A stretch of DNA of 64,000 nucleotides from Betaproteobacteria bacterium (GCA_016183615.1 JACPEG010000063.1:22253-86252), one strand, 5' to 3'. Counted from the first letter of the stretch, positions 9,201-16,139 are shown. Notes: a model not told the origin generated them from the sequence alone. Translations and numbers: made by a program.

Positions 9201-9586
9201 AGGCGGACAGGTTCTACCTTGTGCCTGCATACGCGCATCATAGAGTAGCGAAGGCTTTGCCAAGTTGTACTGCCGATGGCAAAACGCAGGTCGATGAAAG
9301 CTACCGATTTCTGTTTTCACTGCACCCAAGTGACCTAGTGAGAGTCACGCTTAGAGGGAACGAGGCGATCCTTGGATACTTTCGGGGTTATGGAGGTCCG
9401 CCCAATCCCTACAACATCACTCTCTTATTACATGATCGCAACAAGGAAAGTCACAAGAGAGCCAACGAAAAGGGGGAGATTCCGAGTATCGGCGTGAAAA
9501 CCGCGCAGGCGGTCGAAAAATTCCACGTTGACGTTCTCGGCAACCTCTACCCCGCACGTTGGGAGAAACGCCGTGGTCTGGCGTAG
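6203..9586 (+). CDS. cas9: CRISPR-associated endonuclease Cas9, type II-C
   Basis: A 1127-residue RNA-guided DNA endonuclease. RuvC-I is at the N-terminus (IGLDIGIASVGWAV, Asp14), followed by an Arg-rich bridge helix (RRTARLMRRRLRRRVWRL, ~residues 52-69). RuvC-II is VHIEMARDLS (Glu539). The HNH domain is EVDHALPWSRSFDDSKNNKV (catalytic His631), and RuvC-III is HHALDAAVVAAC (His771, Asp774). All catalytic residues are present. Length and the C-terminal end (GVKTAQAVEKFHVDVLGNLY) match the compact Neisseria-type II-C class; no csn2 or cas4 is present. Start ATG at 6203 follows GGGGAGG. The 3' end overlaps cas1 by 14 bases. GC content looks somewhat lower than the flanking genes, consistent with horizontal acquisition. 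Confidence 0.97.
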   Translation: MSVKPADSLTIGLDIGIASVGWAVLAPDRIVALGVRAFDKAETAKEGDSLNLVRRTARLMRRRLRRRVWRLTKVARLLKREGLIENARMFQAQQPFHQSLWQLRVDGLDRPLTAEEWARVIYHLCKHRGFHWTSRAEERKAELDAKGEGGKVKQGLAGTAKLMQEKGYRSAAEMVLSEFPEAQRNKQGDYSKALSRDLLSKELALLFKRQRELGNPRTGAALESAVLGNGDRKSGLFWAQKPALAGGDLLKMLGKCTFEKEEYRAPKASFTAERQVWLTQLNNLSIVVDGSTRPLNEQERKIALPLPYTYDSDFTYKRLRSALVKAGCLPDSFRFTGLSYPSEKQKAEEKAKDPETSSLVKLPAWQMLRKMLKDGGLEIEWQRISIAALEGQPELLDQIAWVLSVFKEDDEIAAELRKLPLPSAEKMIDVLLNIRFDKFHALSLKALRRIVPHMEAGLRHYEACEKAGYHHSQLFKAGEGTHKYLPPFYSRRDKSGRMLFSEDMDIPRNPVVLRALNQARKVVNALIRECGAPHAVHIEMARDLSKPLRGHWTDQGKYIEGRQDIQRAQAEYRENNDKDKAMFAEQFGQPPKGLEFEKWRLYREQQGKCAYSVTRIDIDRLLEPGYVEVDHALPWSRSFDDSKNNKVLAHAKENRDKGNRTPYEYLGGAENSERWRQFVAFVESNKAYRLAKRSRLLRKDFSGKEAEEFRERNLHDTRYICRFFKNYVERYLQLADDSSAKRCVVVSGQLTSFLRTRWGLIKVRSDSDRHHALDAAVVAACSHSMVKRLSDYSRRKELDQVRDGFVDMETGEIVNPAMFQQLRHHFPDPWPHFREELEARLKIDDPVLLHAQMERLGTYSPEALEALRPLFVSRAPQRRNGGAAHKDTIYAQPEHLKAQGGVAQKVPLASLTLKDIDNLIDPHRNEKLYAAIRARLEKHGGKGDKAFPLDNPLRKPDRDGNPTGPIVRTVTVVIDKLSGIPVRGGIAKNDSLLRVDVFTKADRFYLVPAYAHHRVAKALPSCTADGKTQVDESYRFLFSLHPSDLVRVTLRGNEAILGYFRGYGGPPNPYNITLLLHDRNKESHKRANEKGEIPSIGVKTAQAVEKFHVDVLGNLYPARWEKRRGLA

Positions 9587-10478
9587 CGTGGTTGTCTCGC
9601 GCCCCGCAAAATTGCGGCGCGAGCATTATTCGCTGGCCATCGAACAGGAGGAAACGGCTTTCGTGCCATTCGAGGACATCGCGGTGATCGTGCTCAATCA
9701 TCGCGAAATCACGCTCACGCATCCGGTGCTCTCGGCCTGCGGCGAGTATGGTATCAGCCTGTTTGCCACGAGCGATACGCACCACCCCAACGGCGTTTTC
9801 CTGCCTTTTCTCACTCATTCCCGCGCCACACGCTGGTTGCGCCTGCAATTGGAAATGCCGCGTCCACTTGCCAAACAGGCTTGGGCCGTGATCGTGCGCC
9901 GGAAGATCGCCAATCAGGCTGCGTGTCTTACGCTCGCGGGCGCGGAGGGCGCAGACCGGCTGGACTCCTACGCGCGTCGCGTGCGCTCAGGCGACAGCGA
10001 GAACATGGAGGCTCAGGCAGCGGCATTTTACTTCGCCAAGCTCTTCGACAAGAACTTTCGGCGTGGCCAAGAACATTGGGCCAACGCCGCGCTGGATTAC
10101 GGCTACGCGGTCCTGCGCGGTACGATCGCCCGCGGTTTGGTGGCGCATGGTCTGCTGCCTTCGATTGGGCTGTATCACGCCAGCGAGCAGAACGCTTTCA
10201 ATCTTGCCGACGACATCATCGAGCCCTTTCGACCGCTGGTCGATCTCTATGTCGCCAAGCATCGCGCGCCGAATAACGCCGAGCTGCAACCAGCGGACAA
10301 GGCCGCGCTGGTTGGCTTGCTTAACGTGGATATGGCGACACCGCGCGGCGTGATGTCCGCCCTGGATGCCATTGAACACGCCGTGGAAAGCCTTGCGCGG
10401 ATCTATGAAGGCGGGGCCAAGAGCGCGCTGGAACTCCCAACGATCATCGGCCTGCGGCAGCATAACCGCGAGATGTGA
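9573..10478 (+). CDS. cas1: CRISPR integrase Cas1 (type II)
   Basis: A 301-residue spacer-acquisition integrase. I chose the GTG at 9573 because it gives the usual type II N-terminus (VVWRSVVVSRPAKLRREH) and has a Shine-Dalgarno (GGGAGA) about 7 bases upstream; an in-frame ATG at 9528 would add 15 residues encoded inside cas9. Catalytic residues are visible: Glu146 (ENMEAQAAAF), His202 (YHASEQNAFN) and the acidic cluster Asp213-Glu217 (LADDIIEPF). The start overlaps the cas9 stop, so the genes are translationally coupled. Cas1 forms a complex with Cas2 that integrates new spacers. Confidence 0.95.
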   Translation: MVWRSVVVSRPAKLRREHYSLAIEQEETAFVPFEDIAVIVLNHREITLTHPVLSACGEYGISLFATSDTHHPNGVFLPFLTHSRATRWLRLQLEMPRPLAKQAWAVIVRRKIANQAACLTLAGAEGADRLDSYARRVRSGDSENMEAQAAAFYFAKLFDKNFRRGQEHWANAALDYGYAVLRGTIARGLVAHGLLPSIGLYHASEQNAFNLADDIIEPFRPLVDLYVAKHRAPNNAELQPADKAALVGLLNVDMATPRGVMSALDAIEHAVESLARIYEGGAKSALELPTIIGLRQHNREM

Positions 10479-10481
10479 CGC

Positions 10482-10814
10482 ATGGGCGCGGGAACGCGAC
10501 GATACATGCGCTTGCTCGTGTTCTTCGATCTTCCAGTCGTCACCAAGGCTGAGCGCCGCGCCTATACGGTATTCCGCCGCTTTCTTATCAACGACGGTTA
10601 CGACATGATCCAGTTCTCGGTGTACGGGCGCATCCTCAACGGCAACGACGCCGAGGAAAAGCACATGAAGCGCTTGATCGACAACCTGCCACCCGACGGG
10701 TCGGTGCGCTGCCTGACCGTGACCGAAAAGCAGTTCGCGAGCATGAGGCTCCTAGTTGGGCTGCCACTTTTTCAGGAAAAAGCGGTCAAGGCCAACCAAT
10801 TGCTGCTGTTTTAA
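10482..10814 (+). CDS. cas2: CRISPR-associated protein Cas2
   Basis: A 110-residue ferredoxin-fold protein of the Cas1-Cas2 integrase complex. The first strand LLVFFDLPV carries the conserved Asp16, followed by RRAYTVFRRFLINDGYDMIQ and SVYGRI, all typical of type II Cas2. It begins three bases after the cas1 stop. A second start at Met9 (10506) is possible. A bidirectional terminator follows 18 bases after the stop. Confidence 0.94.
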   Translation: MGAGTRRYMRLLVFFDLPVVTKAERRAYTVFRRFLINDGYDMIQFSVYGRILNGNDAEEKHMKRLIDNLPPDGSVRCLTVTEKQFASMRLLVGLPLFQEKAVKANQLLLF

Positions 10815-10831
10815 TAGAGGGATTTTCAAGG

Positions 10832-10866
10832 AAAAAGCCCCGCCAGCCAAAGCTGGGCGGGGCTTT
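10832..10866. terminator. Bidirectional terminator between cas2 and the CRISPR array
   Basis: AAAGCCCCGCC (10834-10844) pairs with GGCGGGGCTTT (10856-10866), with an inner AGC/GCT pairing and a CAAA loop. On the plus strand it closes cas9-cas1-cas2. On the minus strand the stem is followed by TTTTT, which suits termination of pre-crRNA transcribed leftward from the array. This supports minus-strand transcription of the array. Confidence 0.82.
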
Positions 10867-10877
10867 CGGGGCGGTCA

Positions 10878-11507
10878 ATTGTAGCAATCCGGGGTGAGAG
10901 AGGGAGCTACAACAGAGTATGAACAGGCAAGGTTGATTGCCGAATTGTAGCAATCCGGGGTGAGAGAGGGAGCTACAACCGTCGTCTCCATGCACCGAGC
11001 GAGCACCGCATTGTAGCAATCCGGGGTGAGAGAGGGAGCTACAACATGCTGCAGTGCTCCAGGGGCAAGTCATTGATTGTAGCAATCCGGGGTGAGAGAG
11101 GGAGCTACAACAACGCACACTGGGAGCCCACGCCCTTCCTGATTGTAGCAATCCGGGGTGAGAGAGGGAGCTACAACGGCGAGGGCCCGGACCTGGCGGT
11201 CCGCACGATTGTAGCAATCCGGGGTGAGAGAGGGAGCTACAACCCCCGAACACCGGGACCATCGTCGTCGATTATTGTAGCAATCCGGGGTGAGAGAGGG
11301 AGCTACAACGCCTTCGTTCCGTGGCACCAAGTCTTTCACATTGTAGCAATCCGGGGTGAGAGAGGGAGCTACAACCACGGGCGATGTTAACCGTTCGCTC
11401 GTCACATTGTAGCAATCCGGGGTGAGAGAGGGAGCTACAACGGCGAGCACGGCGACCTGGCGGTCGGCACGATTGTAGCAATCCGGGGTGAGAGAGGGAG
11501 CTACAAC
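10878..11507 (-). CRISPR. Type II-C CRISPR array: 10 repeats of 36 bp, 9 spacers of 30 bp
   Basis: Repeats start at 10878, 10944, 11010, 11076, 11142, 11208, 11274, 11340, 11406 and 11472, an exact 66-bp period. All ten look identical, with no degenerate end repeat. On the minus strand the repeat begins GTTGTAGCTCCCTCTCTCAC and ends GGATTGCTACAAT, closely matching the Neisseria Cas9 repeat. I assign the minus strand because it pairs with the tracrRNA anti-repeat, because each repeat ends in TGCTACAAT (an extended -10 promoter, known to drive individual crRNAs in Neisseria), and because a T-tailed terminator lies at the left end. Spacer 5 (11178-11207) and spacer 9 (11442-11471) are related: 24 of 30 bases agree. 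Open frames across the array are repeat artefacts. Confidence 0.98.
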
Positions 11508-11546
11508 GAGTTCGAGGTGGCGGGATTGACCCGCCGCCTCGAACTC
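11508..11546. repeat. Perfect-ended hairpin abutting the right (leader-side) end of the array
   Basis: GAGTTCGAGG (11508-11517) pairs with CCTCGAACTC (11537-11546). After one mismatch GGCGGG (11519-11524) pairs with CCCGCC (11530-11535), leaving a 5-base loop. The structure starts on the base after the last repeat. If the array is read on the minus strand this is the leader-repeat junction. There is no T-run, so it is not a normal terminator. The rest of 11547-11645 shows a GC-rich palindrome (GCGCGC...GCGCGC) and nothing else recognisable. Confidence 0.65.
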
Positions 11547-11645
11547 GGCGCGCTCCCGCGCGCGTATTCAGGGTCGCCGATTCAATCTTGAAGTGCCAAA
11601 TTGGTACCTCAAGCGGTGGGTTTCCCCAGCGGTCACGGTGAAGTC

Positions 11646-11966
11646 CTATGCCGCTTCTTTCAGCTTCAGCGGCTGGATGCGCGGCCGGCGCTGTTTCGCC
11701 GCCTGCCAGAGATCGTAGGTGGCCTGCATCTGCAACCACGATTCCGCGGAGCCGCCCAGCGCCGCCGCAAGCCGCAGCGCCATGTCGGCGCTGATGGCGG
11801 CGCGGGCGTTTACTACCCGCGACAGCGCGACGCGCGACACGCCGAGCTTTTTTGCGAACTCGGTGACCGTGATGCCGTGCCCGCCAAAAACGGTATCCTG
11901 GAACACCTCGCCGGGGTGCGGCGGGTTGTGCATTCGAGTGGCCACTATCCTGCCCGGCTTTGTCAT
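11646..11966 (-). CDS. HigA-family (XRE) antitoxin-like regulator, second of two
   Basis: A 106-residue protein with a HigA-type helix-turn-helix: PHPGEVFQDTV, then ITVTEFAKKLGVSRVALSRV and a C-terminal WLQMQATYDLW. HigA proteins bind DNA, repress their own operon and neutralise HigB RNases. No HigB is next to it. It starts one base after the stop of another HigA-like gene (TGA-C-ATG), so they are co-transcribed. A shorter start at Met12 (11933), nearer the conserved region, is possible. Confidence 0.82.
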   Translation of the reverse strand: MTKPGRIVATRMHNPPHPGEVFQDTVFGGHGITVTEFAKKLGVSRVALSRVVNARAAISADMALRLAAALGGSAESWLQMQATYDLWQAAKQRRPRIQPLKLKEAA

Positions 11967-11967
11967 G

Positions 11968-12270
11968 TCACGCTGCCAGCTTGGCGCCCGGCTTTACGGT
12001 GCGCACAATCTCCTTGCCGACTTCCTCGCGTGCCTTATTCACCTCATAGCTCGCCTGCAGGTTCATCCAGAATTCCGGCGTGGTGCCGAAAAAGCGCGCC
12101 AGTCGGAGGGCGGTGTCCGCCGTAATCGCGCGCCGCTCGTTCAGGATGCCGGTAACGCGGTTTGCCGGCACGCCGAGGGCTTTTGCAAAGGCGTTTGCGG
12201 ACAAATTCAGCGCCGCAAGCTCATCCTTGAGAATCTCGCCGGGATGAATCAGCCGCATCTTGTTGGTCAT
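11968..12270 (-). CDS. HigA-family (XRE) antitoxin-like regulator, first of two
   Basis: A 100-residue protein: IHPGEILKDELAALNLSANA, then FAKALGVPANRVTGILNERR, ITADTALRLARFFGTTPEFW and LQASYEV. This is a full HigA/VapI-type HTH domain. The ATG at 12270 has a Shine-Dalgarno (AGAAGGGG). It is only moderately similar to its downstream partner, so the pair is not a recent duplication. No toxin gene is seen upstream or downstream; both may be orphan antitoxins or simple regulators. Confidence 0.85.
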   Translation of the reverse strand: MTNKMRLIHPGEILKDELAALNLSANAFAKALGVPANRVTGILNERRAITADTALRLARFFGTTPEFWMNLQASYEVNKAREEVGKEIVRTVKPGAKLAA

Positions 12271-12318
12271 CGCTCTCGCCCCTTCTCATCTTACCGCTAT
12301 GAACGCAACGGCGCAGCG

Positions 12319-12561
12319 CTAATCCCGCACCCACTCAATCACCGGCCCCCACTGCTCCCGGTCCCGGTCGGAGGCGTAGTAAGGCAGGTCGAAAATGCCT
12401 TCGCCGGCGAAGGCGGCGTTGACGTACACCATGGTGTCGCGCAGGTAGGTGAGCACCGGCAGGTCGTATTGCTGGAGGAATTGCTCCAGGGTGGTGGCGG
12501 CGCGGGTGCGGGGGTCGACGCGCATGCCGCCCACGGGCCTCTCGGGTTCGTCGTTGCGCAT
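12319..12561 (-). pseudogene. Duplicated 3' fragment of the ParA gene
   Basis: An 80-codon frame whose last ~70 codons (from GMRVDPRTRAATTLEQFLQQ to the C-terminal IEWVRD) are nearly identical to the C-terminal third of the ParA at 13726-14370. It lacks the Walker A and B regions, so it cannot be a working ATPase. The homology covers about 12320-12535. It is one half of a pair of direct repeats that enclose the truncated AlbA-type gene. Confidence 0.85.
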
Positions 12562-12591
12562 CGCGGTCCCCCCGCCGGTTCCCTTATCGCT

Positions 12592-13722
12592 TCATTCAGC
12601 CCGAAAGTAGCGCCGCTTCGGGTCCTGCGGGCCGGTGCCCATTTCGCGCACCAGCCCGCGCTCGACGAGCTTTGCCAACCGCGTGCGGGTGGCGCGGGGA
12701 GTAAGGCCGATCACGCTGGCGATCTCGCTGGTCAGACGCCCCGCTCCACCGGAAAGGGCGTCCAGGATGGCCTGGTCGGTCGCCTCGATTGTGGGCGTCC
12801 CGGTCCTCGCCATTGAGAGGGTGACGCGGAATCGGGTGCCGATCTCCTCCAGCACCGGCGCCGCGAGGCCCGCGTCGCGGCAGGCCGCCGTCATGCGCTG
12901 GATCCCGCTGCCCCACTGTTCGACAAGCCCGAGCTCGTGAAAGACGCGACCGATCACGCGGTTGCGCAGTTTGGAGATGCCCCGGTGCAGGTCGTCCACC
13001 GTCAGGCCAAAGGGCAGAAGCCCCGGATTCTCCACCTCGAGCCGGTCGTCGTAGACGGAAATGCGGATGGGTGCGCCGCGCTGGGCGTAATCCGCATGCG
13101 CCACGGCGTTGACGACGGCCTCGCGCACAGCCGCCGGTGGCAGGTTCCAGCGCTCCTTGCGGGCCAGCGCCCCGATCTCGGCACCGTGCAGCGCATGCTT
13201 CCGGGTGAAGTCGATCGCCGCTTCCACCGCCTGCGGCAGATGAAGCCGGATCTCCATGCGATCCGCGATCGCGGACTTGTCCGTGCCGCGGAATCGGCCC
13301 GCCTGAATCCACGCATCGGGGAAGTGGCGCTGCCGGTCCTTGCCGAAGAGGAGCACGCCGCCGACCGTAGGCACCTTGCGCCCCTGGTGGGAGGTCAGCA
13401 GTCGCAGCGTCTCCAGGTCGGCCCGTTTGAGCTTGCGCACCGACGCGAACGACTCGGAAGCCGCTCGGAAGTCGAGCGCTTCCGAGTCGAGTTCCGGGAC
13501 GGCCTGTTCATCGTAGGCCTCGCCACGCGCGAAACGCTTGAGCTCCCCGATCAACTCGCGATCGGCGCGGTGATTGGTGGAGCCAATCCGCACGTAGACG
13601 CCGGCTTCGGGCCCCTCGCCCTTCAGGTAATGCGGGCGCCCCGCGCTCGGATGGACCTGCACCGCCAGGACTTGGGCGCGGCGCCAAGGCAGGATCTCGA
13701 GGTCCGGCAGCAGGCGAGGCAC
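12592..13722 (-). CDS. N-terminally truncated AlbA_2/HATPase-type transcriptional regulator (Schlafen-like, RecG-like family)
   Basis: A 376-residue frame starting with GTG at 13722. It begins inside the AlbA_2 (Schlafen) domain (PDLEILPWRRAQVLAVQVHP, GVYVRIGSTNHRADRELIGE). It continues with the HATPase_c_4 region (PPAAVREAVVNAVAHADYAQ, YDDRLEVENPGLLPFGLTVD) and ends with a winged helix (EIASVIGLTPRATRTRLAKL). Full-length relatives have roughly 80-90 more residues at the front. Here the in-frame sequence just upstream is the ParA stop codon (TAA-CCT-GTG), so the 5' end appears to have been lost by recombination at the parA 3' end. It may still be translated from parA mRNA, but function is doubtful. 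Confidence 0.78.
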   Translation of the reverse strand: MPRLLPDLEILPWRRAQVLAVQVHPSAGRPHYLKGEGPEAGVYVRIGSTNHRADRELIGELKRFARGEAYDEQAVPELDSEALDFRAASESFASVRKLKRADLETLRLLTSHQGRKVPTVGGVLLFGKDRQRHFPDAWIQAGRFRGTDKSAIADRMEIRLHLPQAVEAAIDFTRKHALHGAEIGALARKERWNLPPAAVREAVVNAVAHADYAQRGAPIRISVYDDRLEVENPGLLPFGLTVDDLHRGISKLRNRVIGRVFHELGLVEQWGSGIQRMTAACRDAGLAAPVLEEIGTRFRVTLSMARTGTPTIEATDQAILDALSGGAGRLTSEIASVIGLTPRATRTRLAKLVERGLVREMGTGPQDPKRRYFRAE

Positions 13723-13725
13723 AGG

Positions 13726-13943
13726 TTACTCCCGCACCCACTCAATCACCGGCCCCCACTGCTCCCGGTCCCGGTCGGAGACGTAATGCGGCAAATCGAA
13801 AATGCCCTCTCCCGCGAAGGCGGCGTTGACGTAGACCATGGTGTCGCGCAGGTAGGTGAGCACCGGCAGGTCGTATTGCTGGAGGAATTGCTCCAGGGTG
13901 GTGGCGGCGCGGGTGCGGGGGTCGACGCGCATGCCCACCACGC
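13726..13943. repeat. Long direct repeat (copy 2) with 12319-12536
   Basis: About 215 bp covering the 3' end of parA are repeated in the same orientation at 12319-12536, with only scattered differences seen by eye. The 1.13-kb truncated regulator gene sits exactly between the copies. Repeats this long can recombine and delete the insert. Confidence 0.85.
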
Positions 13944-14370
13944 CGATGAAAGTCCGGTGCTTGCGCACTGCTTTTTCTTCCATCAGGCCGTCGAGAAAGT
14001 CCTGGGTGGCGGCCATGTCGAAGGCCGAGGGCTGCACCGGCACCAAAATCTTGTGGGCGAGGCGCACGGCGTGGGCGAGGTTCTTGCCGTGGAGGCCGGC
14101 GGCGGAGTCGAGGATCATCCAGGCGCCGTCGCCCTTCAGCTTGGGGAGATGGGTGTCGTCCTGCTGGTCGAGGCGGCGGATGGCGGGGAAGGAGGCGGGG
14201 CGGAGGTTGAGCCACTCCAGCGCCGAGCGCTGGCGGTCCAGATCCCAGAGATAGACGCGTTCGTTCTGGTTGGCGAGGTAGCTGGCGAGGTTGACGGCGA
14301 GCGTGGTCTTGCCGCACCCGCCCTTGGGATTGGCCACCAGGATAGCCCGCATGTTGTCTGCGTTTTTCAT
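13726..14370 (-). CDS. Orphan ParA-family ATPase
   Basis: A 214-residue P-loop ATPase with a deviant Walker A motif PKGGCGKTT (Lys16, Lys21), a Walker A' region (VYLWDLDRQRSALEWL) and a Walker B-like strand (AWMILDSAAGLHGKNL). ParA proteins position DNA or protein cargo by ATP-dependent dimerisation. No parB or parS is seen, so it is an orphan ParA; short ParAs like this often accompany scpA-scpB in betaproteobacteria. The ATG at 14370 follows GGGGAGGA. The C-terminal third is duplicated at 12319. Confidence 0.88.
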   Translation of the reverse strand: MKNADNMRAILVANPKGGCGKTTLAVNLASYLANQNERVYLWDLDRQRSALEWLNLRPASFPAIRRLDQQDDTHLPKLKGDGAWMILDSAAGLHGKNLAHAVRLAHKILVPVQPSAFDMAATQDFLDGLMEEKAVRKHRTFIGVVGMRVDPRTRAATTLEQFLQQYDLPVLTYLRDTMVYVNAAFAGEGIFDLPHYVSDRDREQWGPVIEWVRE

Positions 14371-14429
14371 GGTCCTCCCCGGACAGCTTGCGGTCCCGTC
14401 GATGGGAACCGCCGTTTTTAGTGCCAGAG

Positions 14430-14540
14430 TGTTGGGCTTCGCACGGCGAAGCCCAATCTACGAACCAACGTCCGGTGCGTGGGACGCACCCTACGAACCA
14501 CGGCACCCCCACCCTGCCCTCCCCCATCGAGGGGGAGGGA
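14430..14540. repeat. Cluster of interspersed palindromic repeats
   Basis: Between parA and scpB: TTGGGCTTCGC-acg-GCGAAGCCCAA (a GTAGGTTGGGC-type element), then GGTGCGTGGGACGCACC (GTAGGGTGCG-type), then CCCTCCCCC-atcga-GGGGGAGGG. The same element classes recur at ~20030, ~24000 and ~33000. Confidence 0.75.
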
Positions 14541-14545
14541 ATTAC

Positions 14546-15370
14546 TTAGCCGCCGGCGCCGGCGACGCGATGTTCCTGGAGGGGGGCCGCGTCTTCCGGC
14601 TCTTCGCCCGGGGATTCGATGGATTCGCCCTTGCGCATTTCAGACACTGGCTCTTCGGGTGCGGACTCCATGGATTCGGCTTCGCGGGGCGATTCGAGCA
14701 GTTCTTCGGGTTGCGCGCCTTCGGCTGCGCCCTCCTCGCCGGCTGACAGGGTTTCCGTTTCCGTCAGCGCCGGTTCCGTCCCCGGCAGCGGAAGATTCAC
14801 CCCCGCGCCCTCGCGCTCGACCAGGGTGCCCAGGTCTTCGAGCGGCGGCAGCTCTTCGAGGGAGCGCAGGTTGAGGTCGTCGAGGAATTGTTTGGTGGTG
14901 GCGTAGAGCGCCGGGTGGCCGGGGACTTCGCGGTGGCCGATGGCTTCGATCCAGCCCCGCTCCTCCAGGGTCTTGATGATGGGCGTCGAGACCGTCACGC
15001 CGCGGATTTCCTCGATGTCGCCGCGGGTCACCGGCTGCTTGTAGGCGATGATGGCGAGCGTTTCCATGACTGCCCGCGAGTAGCGCGGCAGCTTCCGGGG
15101 ATTGAGCTTGTCGAGGTAGCCCTGGTATTCGGGCCGGGAGCGGAAGCGCCAGCCGGAGGCGACGTTGGTAAGCTCCACGCCGCGGCCCTCCCAGTCCTGC
15201 TTCAGTTCCTCCAGCACCTTGCGCAGGGTTTCGCTGGAGAGTTCCTCCTCGAACAGCTTTTTCAGGTCGGAAAGCGACAACGGCTCCTGGCTGGTGAGGA
15301 GCGCCGTCTCCAGGATTTTCTTCACTTCCTGGAGATCAGGCAGCGGTGAGGAAATGGGTTGATCGGACAT
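14546..15370 (-). CDS. scpB: Segregation and condensation protein ScpB
   Basis: A 274-residue winged-helix subunit of the SMC-ScpA-ScpB condensin. Conserved blocks are LEELKQDWEGRGVELTNVAS, WRFRSRPEYQGYLDKLNPRK and LPRYSRAVMETLAIIAYKQP followed by VTRGDIEEIRGVTVSTPIIK. The last ~95 residues are a low-complexity acidic tail (rich in Glu, Ala, Pro), longer than in many ScpB proteins. I use Met at 15370 (MSDQPISS); a Met four codons upstream is also possible. The 5' end overlaps scpA by 35 bases, so expression is coupled. Confidence 0.95.
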   Translation of the reverse strand: MSDQPISSPLPDLQEVKKILETALLTSQEPLSLSDLKKLFEEELSSETLRKVLEELKQDWEGRGVELTNVASGWRFRSRPEYQGYLDKLNPRKLPRYSRAVMETLAIIAYKQPVTRGDIEEIRGVTVSTPIIKTLEERGWIEAIGHREVPGHPALYATTKQFLDDLNLRSLEELPPLEDLGTLVEREGAGVNLPLPGTEPALTETETLSAGEEGAAEGAQPEELLESPREAESMESAPEEPVSEMRKGESIESPGEEPEDAAPLQEHRVAGAGG

Positions 15371-16139
15371 AGATGGCACCATAGGTTTCCTGCTGGGTCA
15401 CTTCCACCAGGGTTTCCCTGGCCAGCTCCAGCAGGGCGAGAAACGTCACCACCAGCTCGGCGACGCCGGCCGACGGGCTGAACAGTTCGGCGAATTCCAC
15501 GTATTCGTGGCCCGAGAGGCGCTTCAGGATGCGGGTCATGTGCGCGCGCACCGACAGCTCCTCGCGGGTGACGCGGTGGTGGCGCGAAAGCTTGGCCCGC
15601 GAGACGAGCCCCAGCCAGGCGAGCTTGAGGTCGTCGGGGTCCACTTGAGGCAGGCGCATTACCGCGGTCTGCTCGATCCACACTTCCACCAGCGCGAAGT
15701 CGCGCAGCGCCTGGGGCAGCTCGTTCAGCCGCAGCGAGGCGAGCTTCATCTTTTCGTACTCCATCAGCCGCCGCACCAGCTCGGCACGCGGATCTTCCAC
15801 TTCCGCTTCGCCCGGCGCCGCGGGCCGCGGCAGGAGCATGCGCGACTTGATCTCGATTAGCACCGCCGCCATCAGCAGGTAATCGGCCGCGAGCTCCAGC
15901 TGGTGGGCACGCATCATCTCGACATACTCCATGTACTGGGCCGTGACTTTGGCCATGGGGATGTCGAGGACGTTGAGGTTCTGCTTGCGGATGAGGTAGA
16001 GCAGCAGGTCCAGGGGCCCCTCGAAGGCTTCGAGAAAGACCTCCAGGGCGTCGGGAGGGATGTACAGGTCCTGGGGGACCTCCAGCAGCGGCTCGCCGTA
16101 GATTCTGGCGACCGGGGCGGGAGCGAGGGCTTCAATCAT
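15336..16139 (-). CDS. scpA: Segregation and condensation protein ScpA
   Basis: A 267-residue kleisin that bridges SMC heads in chromosome condensation. Motifs: FEGPLDLLLYLIRKQNLNVL, DIPMAKVTAQYMEYVEMMRA and AADYLLMAAVLIEIKSRMLL near the N-terminus, with a C-terminal winged helix ending VTQQETYGAIYV. It is followed by overlapping scpB. Upstream is a 415-bp repeat-rich gap and then trpS on the same strand. Confidence 0.95.
   Translation of the reverse strand: MIEALAPAPVARIYGEPLLEVPQDLYIPPDALEVFLEAFEGPLDLLLYLIRKQNLNVLDIPMAKVTAQYMEYVEMMRAHQLELAADYLLMAAVLIEIKSRMLLPRPAAPGEAEVEDPRAELVRRLMEYEKMKLASLRLNELPQALRDFALVEVWIEQTAVMRLPQVDPDDLKLAWLGLVSRAKLSRHHRVTREELSVRAHMTRILKRLSGHEYVEFAELFSPSAGVAELVVTFLALLELARETLVEVTQQETYGAIYVRSTHFLTAA

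Noticed and set aside
10786..11739. Open frames across the CRISPR array with repeated SLSHPGLLQ or VAPSLTPDCYN peptides
   Set aside because: They are translations of the 36-bp repeat; the 66-bp period is divisible by three so frames stay open. No protein is implied.
11968..12270. Complete HigBA toxin-antitoxin system
   Set aside because: No HigB/RelE-type frame occurs between the array and parA on either strand.
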